In this document: in pieces, positions 19,864-30,249 of the stretch
Numbering within the stretch: position 1 is the first letter of the stretch
Layout: every line of letters begins with the position of its first letter
Origin: Yoonia sp.
GTDB lineage: Bacteria; Pseudomonadota; Alphaproteobacteria; Rhodobacterales; Rhodobacteraceae
Direction of reading: 5' to 3'
DNA length: 64,000 nucleotides
Assembly (NCBI RefSeq): GCF_017854565.1
Contig: NZ_JAFMHJ010000011.1
Span: forward strand, 22,289-86,288
Notes under the pieces: model-generated
Told to the model about the DNA's origin: nothing
The model's input: the letters and a program-made list of their open reading frames with translations, nothing else
Databases searched by the model: none
Made by a program: the position numbers and the translations under genes

Positions 19864-19891
19864 TTGCGCCGCGCGCAAATCGCAGTATGTT
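19864..19891 (+). promoter_or_regulatory. Candidate sigma70-type promoter for rpmF
   Basis: TTGCGC-N16-TATGTT in the yceD-rpmF gap. Confidence 0.35.
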
Positions 19892-19997
19892 CGCCCCCTC
19901 TTTGACATCGCGTCTCGACAGGGCTGCCGGATTGGCGTAGGACCCCCGAGAGATCACCAAAACAGGGCCGTGTGCCCATTTATCATAGGGTTCAGAC

Positions 19998-20204
19998 ATG
20001 GCCGTCCAGCAGAATAAAGTATCCAAATCCCGTCGCAACAACCGGCGTTCGCACGACTCTCTTGTCGCAGCAAACCCCAACGAATGTGACAATTGCGGCG
20101 AACTGAAGCGCCCGCACCACATTTGTCCGTCTTGCGGACATTACGCGACACGTGAAGTGATCGCAGACACAACCCAAATCGACCTCGACGAAGACGCAGC
20201 GTAA
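19998..20204 (+). CDS. rpmF: 50S ribosomal protein L32
   Basis: [22 protein letters not shown]...[20 protein letters not shown]. Confidence 0.97.
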   Translation: MAVQQNKVSKSRRNNRRSHDSLVAANPNECDNCGELKRPHHICPSCGHYATREVIADTTQIDLDEDAA

Positions 20205-20226
20205 GCTGCGTTTCGGGCACGACACC

Positions 20227-21348
20227 ATGACCAATAGCCAGACGGACAACGCTCCGACCCCGGCTGATGGATCAAACGTGCTTTCCGTCGACGCTATGGG
20301 TGGCGATAAAGGGCCGGCAACCGTTGTTGCTGGCCTTTCAAAGTTTTTGGGCAAAGCATCCGGCGCACGCGCGATCCTGCATGGCCCTGTGGATCAGCTT
20401 AAGCCACTGCTTGAAAAGTATAATATCAGCGACCGGGTGACGATCCACGACGCGTCCGAGGTTGTGAAAATGACCGATAAACCCAGCCACGTACTCCGCC
20501 ACGGCAAGAACACGTCGATGTGGTCCGCGATCGAGGCGGTGCGCAGCGGCGAGGCTGCCGTCTGCATTAGTTGTGGCAACACCGGCGGTCTGATGGCGAT
20601 GTCGATGCTGCGCCTGCGCAAGGCCGAAGGCGTGAACCGTCCCGCCATCGCCTGTCTGTGGCCATCGCGTAACCCCAGCGGCTTCAACGTCATGCTTGAC
20701 GCTGGCGCCGATATCCGCGCCGATCAGGACGATTTGCTGACCTATGCGCTGATGGGCGCATCCTATGCGCGCAATGGCTTGGGTATCGACCGGCCGCGCG
20801 TCGGATTGCTGAATGTCGGAACAGAGGAACACAAGGGCCGCGCGGAACTCAAGGTCGCCCACGAACTTATTGCAAAGGCTGCCGAAAAGGGTGAATTCAC
20901 CTATATTGGCTTTATCGAAGGCGGTGATCTGCCGTCGGATAAAGTTGATGTCATTGTGACCGACGGCTTTACCGGGAATGTCGCGCTCAAAACGGGCGAA
21001 GGCACGGCAAGCCTGATCTCGGAACTGCTCCGCGCTGCATTTATGAAATCCCCCCTGTCCATGTTTGCAGCCCTCGTGGCGCGCGGGTCTCTGCGCCGGT
21101 TAAGCAAGCGGATCGACCCGCGCCGGGTGAACGGCGGTGTGTTTCTGGGCCTGAACCAAACCGTCATCAAAAGCCATGGGTCCGCAGACGCGACAGGCGT
21201 CGCAGCCGCCCTGCATCTGGCCTATAAACTGGCCCAAAGTGGATTTTCCGATAAACTGGCCGCCCGGGTTGCATCCGCCGCATCACTTGCCCAAGATGCA
21301 ATTCAAGAAGGTGCGACCGAAAAAACCCGCACCAATACAGGCAAATAA
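20227..21348 (+). CDS. plsX: Phosphate acyltransferase PlsX
   Basis: LSVDAMGGDKGPATVV, CISCGNTGGLMAMSMLRL, VTDGFTGNVALKTGEG. Confidence 0.96.
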   Translation: MTNSQTDNAPTPADGSNVLSVDAMGGDKGPATVVAGLSKFLGKASGARAILHGPVDQLKPLLEKYNISDRVTIHDASEVVKMTDKPSHVLRHGKNTSMWSAIEAVRSGEAAVCISCGNTGGLMAMSMLRLRKAEGVNRPAIACLWPSRNPSGFNVMLDAGADIRADQDDLLTYALMGASYARNGLGIDRPRVGLLNVGTEEHKGRAELKVAHELIAKAAEKGEFTYIGFIEGGDLPSDKVDVIVTDGFTGNVALKTGEGTASLISELLRAAFMKSPLSMFAALVARGSLRRLSKRIDPRRVNGGVFLGLNQTVIKSHGSADATGVAAALHLAYKLAQSGFSDKLAARVASAASLAQDAIQEGATEKTRTNTGK

Positions 21349-21349
21349 C

Positions 21350-22321
21350 ATGGTACGTCGCGCAGTTGTCAAAGGTGTCGGGCATTACCTGCCCGAAAGA
21401 ATTGTGCCCAATTCAGAATTCGAAAAAACGCTTGATACGACCGATGAATGGATCAAGGCGCGGTCGGGCATTGAACGTCGCCATTTTGCCGCCCCCGGTC
21501 AGACCACGTCGGATCTTGCCATTCGTGCCGCCAATGCCGCACTCGCCATGGCCGGGATGACGGGAGCAGACATTGACGCGATTATCCTTGCAACATCAAC
21601 CGCCGACCTGACGTTTCCGTCGGTCGCAACCATGGTGCAGCACGCCATCGGCAACACCGACGGCTATGCCTTTGATATCCAAGCGGTTTGCGCGGGTTTC
21701 GTCTATGCGCTGAGCAATGCAAACGCGCTGATCGCATCCGGTCAGGCGGATCGCGTAATGGTCATTGGTGCGGAAACCTTCAGCCGAATCATGGATTGGA
21801 CAGACCGATCAACCTGCGTGTTGTTTGGCGACGGTGCCGGAGCGCTGATCCTTGAGGCCGAAGAAGGGACAGGCACCACCGATGACCGTGGCATCCTGTC
21901 CACTGATCTGAATTCCGACGGCCGCTATCGTGACCTGCTGTATGTCGATGGCGGGGTCACGACCCAAAACACCGGCATGCTGCGTATGGAAGGCCGAGAG
22001 CTTTTCCGCCATGCCGTTGAAAAGCTTGCAAAAACCGCTGATACCGCGCTGGAAAAGGTCGGGCTGGCGGCTGATGATGTCACGTGGGTCGTCCCGCATC
22101 AGGCCAATATCCGCATCATCCAGTCAACGGCCAAAAAGCTGGGCGTGGGCATGGACCGGGTTATTGTGACGGTTCAGGACCACGGCAACACCTCTGCGGC
22201 ATCGATTCCCCTTGCCCTGTCGGTCGGCGTGGCACGCGGACAAATCAAGCAAGGCGACCTTATCGTGACCGAAGCCATCGGCGGCGGATTGGCCTGGGGT
22301 GCCGTTGTGATCCGCTGGTAG
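21350..22321 (+). CDS. fabH: Beta-ketoacyl-ACP synthase III FabH
   Basis: GVGHYLPERIVPNSEFEKTLDTTDEWI, DIQAVCAGFVYAL (Cys), VPHQANIRII. Confidence 0.97.
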   Translation: MVRRAVVKGVGHYLPERIVPNSEFEKTLDTTDEWIKARSGIERRHFAAPGQTTSDLAIRAANAALAMAGMTGADIDAIILATSTADLTFPSVATMVQHAIGNTDGYAFDIQAVCAGFVYALSNANALIASGQADRVMVIGAETFSRIMDWTDRSTCVLFGDGAGALILEAEEGTGTTDDRGILSTDLNSDGRYRDLLYVDGGVTTQNTGMLRMEGRELFRHAVEKLAKTADTALEKVGLAADDVTWVVPHQANIRIIQSTAKKLGVGMDRVIVTVQDHGNTSAASIPLALSVGVARGQIKQGDLIVTEAIGGGLAWGAVVIRW

Positions 22322-22362
22322 GCAGAAACTGACTGTCAAACACAATTGCCAAGCCCTTGTTA

Positions 22363-22392
22363 TTGACTCTGAAATTGCCACGCGCATATGGT
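22363..22392 (+). promoter_or_regulatory. Candidate promoter for ihfA
   Basis: TTGACT-N18-TATGGT. Confidence 0.35.
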
Positions 22393-22417
22393 CAGTCAAA
22401 TATCCGAGGGGACGATT

Positions 22418-22720
22418 ATGGCTGATAAGACATTGACGCGTATGGATTTGGCTGATGCGGTGCACAGTCAGGTCGGACTTTCCCGCAACGACAGCGCCGA
22501 TCTGGTGGAAAGCGTGCTTTCACATGTGTCCGATGCGCTGGTTCAGGGCGAGACGGTGAAGATATCATCATTCGGGACATTTTCGGTCCGTGAAAAGGCG
22601 GCCCGCGTTGGCCGCAATCCGAAAACCGGGGAAGAGGTGCCAATCTACCCCCGGCGCGTTTTGACTTTTCGCCCGTCGCATCTCATGAAAGATCGCGTCG
22701 CGGCAGGAAATAAACAGTAA
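22418..22720 (+). CDS. ihfA: Integration host factor alpha subunit
   Basis: HU/IHF fold: [41 protein letters not shown]. Confidence 0.95.
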   Translation: MADKTLTRMDLADAVHSQVGLSRNDSADLVESVLSHVSDALVQGETVKISSFGTFSVREKAARVGRNPKTGEEVPIYPRRVLTFRPSHLMKDRVAAGNKQ

Positions 22721-22724
22721 AGTC

Positions 22725-23471
22725 ATGGCAAAGGCCAAAGACGCATTTCGCACCATCAGTGAAGTGGCCGACTGGTTGGACACCCCAACCCACGTGCTGC
22801 GTTTCTGGGAAAGCAAGTTTTCCCAGATCAGACCCGTCAAAGGTGCTGGTGGACGGCGGTATTACCGCCCCGAAGACATGGAACTGCTCGCTGGCATCAA
22901 GCAACTGCTGCACGAGGATGGCCTGACGATCAAAGGCACCCAGAAGCTGTTGCGCGAAAAAGGTGCCAAACATGTGGCCACGCTTGGCCCATCAGTGAAC
23001 GGCCCGGCGGTTGAGAGCGCAAACCCTGCGCCAGACACCGCAATCGCGGACACGCACATCGACGCCGCGATTGCGTCAGACGACGCATTGACGGCAGTCG
23101 ATCTGCCCCAGACACCACGGGAATCGCACCGGCAAGACGCCCTGTCGTTTGGCGTCTCATCGCCGTCACCTGACGAAGGACCCGCGCAGGACAGTGATGC
23201 AACGCCGGATGTCGCGGCCCAAGACGCCGCAGCAACCGTGCCCGAAACGCCGATCGCACCAGATGTCGCGGACGCCACCCCCCCCCCACCCGAGACGGCA
23301 ACGCCATTCCAGCGCGATGTTCCTGCGCTGCCGGATGAAATCCCCGACTTGCCAGCACGCATATTGGGTCTGGCACCAGCCGATACAGCCGCATTGCGGG
23401 CGCGCGCTGCAGAAATCGCCCCCCTGCTCGCGCGTTTGGAACAATTGCGCGATGGGATGCGCCACAACTAG
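22725..23471 (+). CDS. MerR-family regulator with long Ala/Pro-rich C-terminal extension
   Basis: [52 protein letters not shown]. Confidence 0.88.
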   Translation: MAKAKDAFRTISEVADWLDTPTHVLRFWESKFSQIRPVKGAGGRRYYRPEDMELLAGIKQLLHEDGLTIKGTQKLLREKGAKHVATLGPSVNGPAVESANPAPDTAIADTHIDAAIASDDALTAVDLPQTPRESHRQDALSFGVSSPSPDEGPAQDSDATPDVAAQDAAATVPETPIAPDVADATPPPPETATPFQRDVPALPDEIPDLPARILGLAPADTAALRARAAEIAPLLARLEQLRDGMRHN

Positions 23472-23520
23472 AGTTTTCGGGCTTGCCCCCGAAGGCAATT
23501 CCGTTATGAAAGCGCCAAGT

Positions 23521-23597
23521 CGGGCTATAGCGCAGCCTGGTAGCGCGTCCGTCTGGGGGACGGAAGGTCGCAGGTTCGAGTCCTGCTAGCCCGACCA
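23521..23597 (+). tRNA. tRNA-Pro (anticodon GGG), CCA encoded
   Basis: CGGGCTA/TAGCCCG acceptor stem, TCCGT-CTGGGGG-ACGGA anticodon arm, GCAGG-TTCGAGT-CCTGC T-arm, terminal ACCA. Confidence 0.96.
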
Positions 23598-23605
23598 ATC
23601 ATAAC

Positions 23606-23638
23606 CGCCCGCTTGCGCGACTGCGCAGCGGGCGTTTT
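23606..23638 (+). terminator. Terminator downstream of tRNA-Pro
   Basis: CGCCCGC T TGCGC GACT GCGCA GCGGGCG then TTTT. Confidence 0.8.
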
Positions 23639-23662
23639 GGTATCTGAAACGGAGTGACAGGC

Positions 23663-24745
23663 ATGACAACAGCAGGCGTTTTGGCGGACCACCAGATCAG
23701 GGATATGATTGCAGCGGGGCATATTGCGGCGTCGGCACCGGTGACAGCCGACCAAATACAGCCAGCCTCGCTGGATCTGCGACTGGGGCAAACGGCATAC
23801 CGGGTGCGTGCGTCATTCCTGTCTGGACGCAGCCGCACAGTTGCGCAACGGCTCACGGATTTTCAGATGCATGCAGTCGATCTGGCCGGCGGTGCGGTAC
23901 TGGAAAAGGGCTGTGTCTACGTCGTGCCGCTGATGGAATCACTGTCCCTGCCGCCGGGCATGACCGCTGCGGCCAGCGCGAAATCGTCGATCGGGCGGCT
24001 GGACTTGCTCACCCGGATCATCACCGATCACGGAATTGAATTTGATCGGGTGCCCGAAAATTACAGCGGGCCGCTTTATGTCGAAATTTGCCCACGTTCG
24101 TTTTCGGTCGTCGCCCAGCCCGGCCAAATGCTCAACCAGATCATCTTTCGTCAGGGCAAGACGCTGATGTCAGACGTTGAATTGCGCGCCCTGCATGCGC
24201 AGACGCCGCTGGTGGCCGGTGATCCCGTCATCTCGGACGGATTAGGCTTTTCCGTAGATTTGAAACCGGCCAAGGGCAACCTTGTCGGCTACCGCGCCAA
24301 GCCGCACACGGGTGTGGTCGATCTGTCCAAATTAAACCACTACGATCCGGCCGATTTCTGGGAACAGATCCATACCGATGATGGCTGGATTATTCTTGAT
24401 CCCGGCGCGTTCTACATTCTGGTCAGCCGCGAGGCAATTGTCATCCCCCCGATGCAGGCCGCTGAAATGGCGCCGTATTTGGCGATGGTGGGTGAATTTC
24501 GGGTGCACTATGCCGGGTTCTTCGACCCTGGATTTGGCTATGCTGCGGCAGGCGGCGCGGGATCGCGCGGCGTTCTCGAAGTACGCTGCCACGAGGCCCC
24601 GTTTGTGCTGGAACACGGGCAGGTCGTCGGGCGTTTGGTCTATGAACATATGGCCACCATGCCAGACGCGCTTTATGGCCGCGAGATCAAATCAAACTAT
24701 CAGGGGCAGGGTTTGAAGCTGTCAAAACATTTTCGCAGCACGTGA
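23663..24745 (+). CDS. dcd: 2'-deoxycytidine 5'-triphosphate deaminase, long (about 360 aa) form
   Basis: QPASLDLRLGQTAYRV, SAKSSIGRLDLLTRIITDHG, FFDPGFGY. Confidence 0.88.
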   Translation: MTTAGVLADHQIRDMIAAGHIAASAPVTADQIQPASLDLRLGQTAYRVRASFLSGRSRTVAQRLTDFQMHAVDLAGGAVLEKGCVYVVPLMESLSLPPGMTAAASAKSSIGRLDLLTRIITDHGIEFDRVPENYSGPLYVEICPRSFSVVAQPGQMLNQIIFRQGKTLMSDVELRALHAQTPLVAGDPVISDGLGFSVDLKPAKGNLVGYRAKPHTGVVDLSKLNHYDPADFWEQIHTDDGWIILDPGAFYILVSREAIVIPPMQAAEMAPYLAMVGEFRVHYAGFFDPGFGYAAAGGAGSRGVLEVRCHEAPFVLEHGQVVGRLVYEHMATMPDALYGREIKSNYQGQGLKLSKHFRST

Positions 24746-24763
24746 CCTGCCCGACCGCGGCAC

Positions 24764-24964
24764 CTACCGTAAAAAGCGGCTCAGGATGCTCATACGCTGC
24801 CGCGCGGTCTGGGTGGTCTTGCGCGCATCACGCGTATCACGGCGTTCGTCGGGCGTCTGTTCTGGCCGCTGTCGCCCGCGGTTGACCGCCAGATCAATGC
24901 CCTTGTTGATCCCGCGACTGACCAGCCTGCGCATGACCATATTGATGAGCTGGTTCATATTCAT
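24764..24964 (-). CDS. Small conserved hypothetical protein
   Basis: MNMNQLINMVMRRLVSRGINKGIDLAVNRG...; fills the gap between dcd and scpB. Confidence 0.5.
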   Translation of the reverse strand: MNMNQLINMVMRRLVSRGINKGIDLAVNRGRQRPEQTPDERRDTRDARKTTQTARQRMSILSRFLR

Positions 24965-25009
24965 TGCATGACCTCCGGTGCCGTGTGACTGACAATTAGG
25001 GCAATTTGG

Positions 25010-25648
25010 TTAATCTTCAAACAGTTCGGTTTGATCATCATCATCTTCATCGTCCTTTTCGCCCAACGCGCCGGCCCCCGGTGGTGGGCGATTTTCCAGC
25101 AGACCTGCGGCGCGCAGCTCTTTCAGCCCCGGCAGATCGCGTGCATTTTCCAGCCCAAAATGGTCAAGGAACTCTTGCGTCACAACAAATGTCACGGGGC
25201 GGCCCGGTGTCATTTTGCGCCTGCCAAACCTGATCCATCCCATCTCGATCAGTTGATCAACCGTGCCGCGGCTCACGCTGACGCCGCGAATCTCTTCGAT
25301 CTCGGCGCGGGTCACGGGCTGATGATAGGCAACAATCGCCAATGTCTCGATGGCTGCGCGGGATAGCTTGCGGGTCTCAACCGTCTCTTTTTGCATCAAA
25401 AAGCCAAGGTCTGGCGCAGTACGGATCGCCCAGGCATCCCCGATCCTGACCAAATTCACCCCGCGCCCGTCGTAGCGTTTGCGCAGATATGCGATTGCCT
25501 CGGCAGGGTCGCAACCATGGGGCATCCGCCGGATCAGTTCTTGCACCGTCACCGGGTCGGCGGTGGCAAACAGGATCGCTTCAACCATGCGCTCCTGCTC
25601 GCCCATGGGGGGGGCTTCGAACAGGCTGTCGTTTTGTGGCTTACTCAT
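25010..25648 (-). CDS. scpB: Segregation and condensation protein B
   Basis: VEAILFATADPVTVQEL, ALAIVAYHQPVTRAEIEEIRGV; adjacent to scpA. Confidence 0.95.
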   Translation of the reverse strand: MSKPQNDSLFEAPPMGEQERMVEAILFATADPVTVQELIRRMPHGCDPAEAIAYLRKRYDGRGVNLVRIGDAWAIRTAPDLGFLMQKETVETRKLSRAAIETLAIVAYHQPVTRAEIEEIRGVSVSRGTVDQLIEMGWIRFGRRKMTPGRPVTFVVTQEFLDHFGLENARDLPGLKELRAAGLLENRPPPGAGALGEKDDEDDDDQTELFED

Positions 25649-26435
25649 CACGCGGGGCCTTTTTGCGGATTTGGATGAGGGCAAAAATTTCGCCCTGACG
25701 GATTTCAATCTTACCTTCCTTGGCCAGTTCGAGACTGGCCGCAAAGGTCGCAGCGGTGGTCGAACGGCGGCGTTGCGGGTCGGCGTCCCAGCCATCGGGC
25801 AGATAGCTGACAATATCGGTCCAATCACCGGCAAAACCGATCAGGTGCCGCATCCGTTCCAACGCCTTCTCCATCGTCATCACATGCTGGCGGTCCAGCA
25901 CAAAAGGTCGAAAATCATCACGGGTGCGGATGCGGGCGTAGCCTTGCATCAGGTCCAGCAGGGCCGCGGTATAGGTCACGCGGCGCACGCGCTGCACGTC
26001 TTCGGTGATGCCACGGGCAAAGAAATCACGGCCCATTTGATCGCGCGCCATCAGCTTTGCCGCAGCTTCGCGCATGGCTTGCAAACGCTCAAGCTGGAAC
26101 GCCAAATGTGCGGCCAGTTCTTCGCCCGACGGACCTTCCTCCTTGGGATCGGGGGGCAGCAGCAGGCGCGACTTCAGGAACGCCAGCCAGGCCGCCATCA
26201 CCAGATAATCCGCCGCCAGTTCCAGCCGCAGCGCCTTTGCCTGTTCGACAAAGGCCAAATACTGCTCGGCCAAGGCCAGAATGGATATTTTGCGCAGGTC
26301 CACCTTTTGCGTCCGCGACAGCGTCAGCAACAGGTCAAGCGGCCCTTCAAAAGCGCCGACATCAACGATCAGCGCCTCGGCGGCCACCCGGTCGCTCACG
26401 CTCAACGGGTCTGGTTGGAATTCATCGCCCTGCAT
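25641..26435 (-). CDS. scpA: Segregation and condensation protein A
   Basis: VDVGAFEGPLDLLLTLSRTQKVDLRKISILALAEQYL. Confidence 0.95.
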   Translation of the reverse strand: MQGDEFQPDPLSVSDRVAAEALIVDVGAFEGPLDLLLTLSRTQKVDLRKISILALAEQYLAFVEQAKALRLELAADYLVMAAWLAFLKSRLLLPPDPKEEGPSGEELAAHLAFQLERLQAMREAAAKLMARDQMGRDFFARGITEDVQRVRRVTYTAALLDLMQGYARIRTRDDFRPFVLDRQHVMTMEKALERMRHLIGFAGDWTDIVSYLPDGWDADPQRRRSTTAATFAASLELAKEGKIEIRQGEIFALIQIRKKAPRDE

Positions 26436-26441
26436 CGCACC

Positions 26442-27431
26442 TCACGCCAAAAGCGCTTCAAACTCCGCTTCTAAGCTGGGGATGTCAATGATTTCGGGCG
26501 GTTTTCGCTGTGCCAAGGCACGATTTGCGCGGGTGATCGCCACTGGGGTCATATCACCGGCGGCTTTCGCGACGGCCTGCATCTCGGCGGGATCGCCGTT
26601 GCAATGAAGGATAATATCACACCCTGCGCTGATCGCTGCGACCGCACGTTCCCCAAGCGTGCCCGACAGGGCCCGCATCGACAGATCATCGGTCATGATT
26701 AACCCGCCAAATCCGATATCCTCGCGGATAACCTGCATCATCCGGCCCGAGGTAGTGGCAGGTGCATCCGGGTCGATATCCGCAAAAACGATATGCGCGG
26801 TCATGCCCATGGCGATATCATTCAGCGCCTTGAACGGGGCGAAATCATGCTGGATCAACGCCGCGCGGGGCGCATCCACGGTCGGCAGGTCTTTGTGGCT
26901 GTCCACCGCCGCGCGCCCATAGCCCGGAATATGCTTCAGAACCGGCAATACGCCACCGGCCAAAAATGCTGCGGCACAGGTCCGGGCGGCAGCAACGACC
27001 GTTGCAATGTCACCGCCATAAAGCCTGTTTCGCAGCACGGGATGAGTCGCGTCCTCGACCAGATCGGCCAATGGGGCACAGTTCACATCAATGCCGACGT
27101 CGTACAGCTCGGCCGCGATCAGCCGGTTGCGAATCCACTGGGCGCGCATCGGATCGCGGGCCTGTTCCATCTGATCCAGCGCGGGCATGTAGTCGCGCCA
27201 ATGCGGGCGCCGCATCCGCTGCACACGGCCCCCTTCTTGGTCAATCAGGATCGGCGCGTCGCGGCCCACGGCATCACGCAGCGCACCCGTCAGGCGGCAA
27301 AGCTGGTCGGGCGTGTCGATATTACGCGCAAAAACGATAAACCCAAGCGGATCAGCCTCGCGGAAAAAATCCTTTTCCCACGGGGTAATACTGTGCCCGG
27401 CCGGGCCAAAGATCGTCGCGTTCTGCGCCAC
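26442..27431 (-). CDS. nagZ: Beta-N-acetylhexosaminidase NagZ
   Basis: LIDQEGGRVQRM, KHIPGYGRAAVDSHKDLPTVD, MTAHIVFADID, MTDDLSMRAL. Confidence 0.96.
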   Translation of the reverse strand: MAQNATIFGPAGHSITPWEKDFFREADPLGFIVFARNIDTPDQLCRLTGALRDAVGRDAPILIDQEGGRVQRMRRPHWRDYMPALDQMEQARDPMRAQWIRNRLIAAELYDVGIDVNCAPLADLVEDATHPVLRNRLYGGDIATVVAAARTCAAAFLAGGVLPVLKHIPGYGRAAVDSHKDLPTVDAPRAALIQHDFAPFKALNDIAMGMTAHIVFADIDPDAPATTSGRMMQVIREDIGFGGLIMTDDLSMRALSGTLGERAVAAISAGCDIILHCNGDPAEMQAVAKAAGDMTPVAITRANRALAQRKPPEIIDIPSLEAEFEALLA

Positions 27432-28349
27432 TTAATTGACGACAACCGCAATGCAGGTTGCCCCTTCGGCCTCAAGTGCCGCACAAAAACGGCGCGCTTC
27501 GGCACGATCGGCAAAGCCGCTGGCGCGCAGCCGATACCATGTGCCGCTGCTCTGATTGCTGACCTGAATGACCCGGTCACGGCTGCCCATCAACTGACCA
27601 AAGCGGCCCTGCAGGCGTATCCATTCTGTCGCAGCCAAGGTGGGAGATTGGAAAGCACCCAACTGCACAAGATTGGTCCCCACCGGGAAGGCTTCGGTGG
27701 TGATGGCGACCTCATCGGTGTTGACTGTTGGCGCAGCCGCAGCCGTAGGCTCCGCCTGCAGACTGGCAGGACGCAACACGGGGCGCGGCGAAAGGCGCAC
27801 ACCTGGTGCGGATGCAGCAACGCCCGGCAATGCCGTTTCATCCGTGCTTGCCAATGTCGCAACGTCGGCGGCAATTTGATCGGCCAGCGCCAGAATTTCG
27901 TCCGCACTCAACGGTTCTGACTGCGATTCCAGCGGGGTCGGCGCACCCAATGCAACAGGCACTTGGGTCGCGGTATCAAACGCCAGCACTTCGCCGGCTT
28001 CGGCCGTCGGCTGCACATCAAGGTCTTCACGTACCAGACCTTCGGTTGCGGGGGCCAGCACCAGACGATCCTCGGGACCGCCCGCCTCGCCCAAGGCTGC
28101 AACCTCATTCACGGCCAATCCGGTGTGAATCGCCACCGATCCACCCGGATTATCAGGCAGCACCCGCATATCGCCTTCCATGGCGCGCACCACCGGAATG
28201 CCGCTCACATCGCGGATGATCAGCTTGTAACCCCAAAGGCCCACACCTGCGATCAACGCCAGAGACATCGCGGCCCCTGCGTAATTAACGAAAACTCCGG
28301 CGCGCGCCGCACCATAGGACGGGGCGAACCCCTCATCAAAAACTGCCAT
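27432..28349 (-). CDS. SPOR-domain protein with one N-terminal TM segment
   Basis: TM segment near the N-terminus; C-terminal LVQLGAFQSPTLAATEWIRL...WYRLRASGFADRAEARRFCAALEAEGATC. Confidence 0.9.
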   Translation of the reverse strand: MAVFDEGFAPSYGAARAGVFVNYAGAAMSLALIAGVGLWGYKLIIRDVSGIPVVRAMEGDMRVLPDNPGGSVAIHTGLAVNEVAALGEAGGPEDRLVLAPATEGLVREDLDVQPTAEAGEVLAFDTATQVPVALGAPTPLESQSEPLSADEILALADQIAADVATLASTDETALPGVAASAPGVRLSPRPVLRPASLQAEPTAAAAPTVNTDEVAITTEAFPVGTNLVQLGAFQSPTLAATEWIRLQGRFGQLMGSRDRVIQVSNQSSGTWYRLRASGFADRAEARRFCAALEAEGATCIAVVVN

Positions 28350-28380
28350 CTCTGCCTCACTGCCCGTGCCATTTTTGGCT

Positions 28381-28395
28381 TTAAGGGTCCGTTAA
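28381..28395. promoter_or_regulatory. CtrA-type binding box TTAA-N7-TTAA
   Basis: TTAAGGGTCCGTTAA, 32 bp upstream of the SPOR-domain gene start. Confidence 0.5.
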
Positions 28396-28421
28396 CTCAG
28401 CTCGATCCGGCAGCTTGTGCT

Positions 28422-30164
28422 TTAGCGCATCTCTTCTACCGGCGTAACACCAAGAATACCAAGACCGTGCGAAATAACAATCGCTACGGCCCGGATCAGG
28501 GCAATTTTCGCTTGTGTTGTGTCTGTGTCACCCTCTTGCAGAAAGCGCAGACTGGTATCATCGTTGCCCCGGTTCCAAAGCGCATGGAAATCTGACGCCA
28601 AATCATACAGGTAAAACGCGATCCGATGCGGCTCATGACCACGGGCCGCAATCTCGACCAGCCGCGGCCATTCGGCCAGCTTTTTGGCTACATTCAGCTC
28701 TGCCTCATGGCCCAGCTTGCCCAGATCGGCAGCGGCCAGCGTCGCATCATCCACCGCAATTCCGGCCTCGCGCGCCTTGCGCAGCACCGAATTGACCCGC
28801 GCATGGGCATATTGCACGTAAAACACCGGGTTGTCTTTGGACTGCTCCAACACCTTGTCGAAATCGAAGTCCAGCGGCGCGTCATTTTTGCGCGTCAGCA
28901 TATGGAACCGGGTCACGTCTTTGCCGACCGCTTCGACCACATCGCTCAGGGTCACGAATGTCCCTGCCCGCTTGGACATTTTGAACGGCTCGCCATTTTT
29001 ATATAGCTTCACCAGTTGGGTCAGCTTCACGTCCAGCGGCACTTTGCCGTCAGACAAAGCAGACACCGCCGCCTTCATACGCTTGACATAGCCGCCGTGG
29101 TCGGCGCCGAAAACGTCAATCAGCTGGTCAAAGCCGCGCTGCACCTTGTCATAATGATACGCAATATCAGGGGCAAAATAGGTCCAGGACCCGTCGGATT
29201 TCTGCACGGGCCGATCCACATCATCGCCATGGGCCGTTGACCGAAACAGCGTCTGCTCGCGCGGTTCCCAATCTTCTGGGGTCTTGCCCTTGGGCGGCTC
29301 CAGCGTGCCGCGATAGATCAGGCCCTTGGCGTCCAGCTCTGCAATGGCCTTTTCGATCAGACCCGTGCCGTAAAGCGATTTCTCCGAATAGAAACTATCC
29401 ATGACAACGCCAAGCTGCGCAAGATCGGTGCGGATCAGATCCATCATCGCTTCGGTGGCGAATGTGCGGATGTCGTCCAGCCAAACCTCTTCGGCCTTAC
29501 CGACAAATGCGTCACCAACCTTGGCTTTGAGGGCCTTACCCACATCCTTGAGGTATTCCCCCGGATACGTCCCATCGGGGAATTCCACCTGCTTGCCATG
29601 CTCTTCGAGGTACCGCAGATACACGGACCGGGCGAGAACATCGACCTGCGCGCCGCCGTCGTTGATGTAGTATTCGCGGGTCACGTCATAGCCTGTATAA
29701 TCCAGCAGGCTGGCCAATGCATCGCCAAAGACGGCACCGCGCGTATGGCCCACATGCAGCGGACCTGTGGGGTTGGCGCTGACGTACTCGACCAGCATCT
29801 TTTGATTTTGCCCCAGCGTGGATTGGCCATAGGCCGGATCGGTCAGCGCCGCCTTCACAACGGCCTGCCAGACATCGGGCACCAGCCGCATGTTCAGGAA
29901 ACCCGGCCCTGCCACCTCGGCTACGGCGATCTGCGGATCTTCCAACAGTTTGGCGGCCAGTGCGTCGGCGATCACACGCGGGTTCATCTTGGCGGGCTTT
30001 GCCAGAACCATCGCGGCATTCGTCGCCATATCGCCATGCGCGGCATCGCGCGGTGGTTCGACCGCGACGGCAGCAGTCGACAGGCCCGCAGGCAGCGTGC
30101 CCTCGGCAACCAATTGGTCAAGGCACGTCAGCACTCGGGTACGAAAATCAGCAAACAGGTTCAT
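28422..30164 (-). CDS. argS: Arginyl-tRNA synthetase
   Basis: [36 protein letters not shown]-terminal DALR domain. Confidence 0.97.
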   Translation of the reverse strand: MNLFADFRTRVLTCLDQLVAEGTLPAGLSTAAVAVEPPRDAAHGDMATNAAMVLAKPAKMNPRVIADALAAKLLEDPQIAVAEVAGPGFLNMRLVPDVWQAVVKAALTDPAYGQSTLGQNQKMLVEYVSANPTGPLHVGHTRGAVFGDALASLLDYTGYDVTREYYINDGGAQVDVLARSVYLRYLEEHGKQVEFPDGTYPGEYLKDVGKALKAKVGDAFVGKAEEVWLDDIRTFATEAMMDLIRTDLAQLGVVMDSFYSEKSLYGTGLIEKAIAELDAKGLIYRGTLEPPKGKTPEDWEPREQTLFRSTAHGDDVDRPVQKSDGSWTYFAPDIAYHYDKVQRGFDQLIDVFGADHGGYVKRMKAAVSALSDGKVPLDVKLTQLVKLYKNGEPFKMSKRAGTFVTLSDVVEAVGKDVTRFHMLTRKNDAPLDFDFDKVLEQSKDNPVFYVQYAHARVNSVLRKAREAGIAVDDATLAAADLGKLGHEAELNVAKKLAEWPRLVEIAARGHEPHRIAFYLYDLASDFHALWNRGNDDTSLRFLQEGDTDTTQAKIALIRAVAIVISHGLGILGVTPVEEMR

Positions 30165-30249
30165 AGCAGTCCTTTGGCCCATATAGGGCATCACAACATT
30201 TCAGCAGGGTTTACCACCCCCGCAGCCTAGGTCAATCCGCACGGCACCG

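Noticed and set aside
23476-23493. TTCGGG-N6-CCCGAA hairpin between the MerR gene and tRNA-Pro as a terminator
   Set aside because: Short stem without a T-tract; too weak to call.
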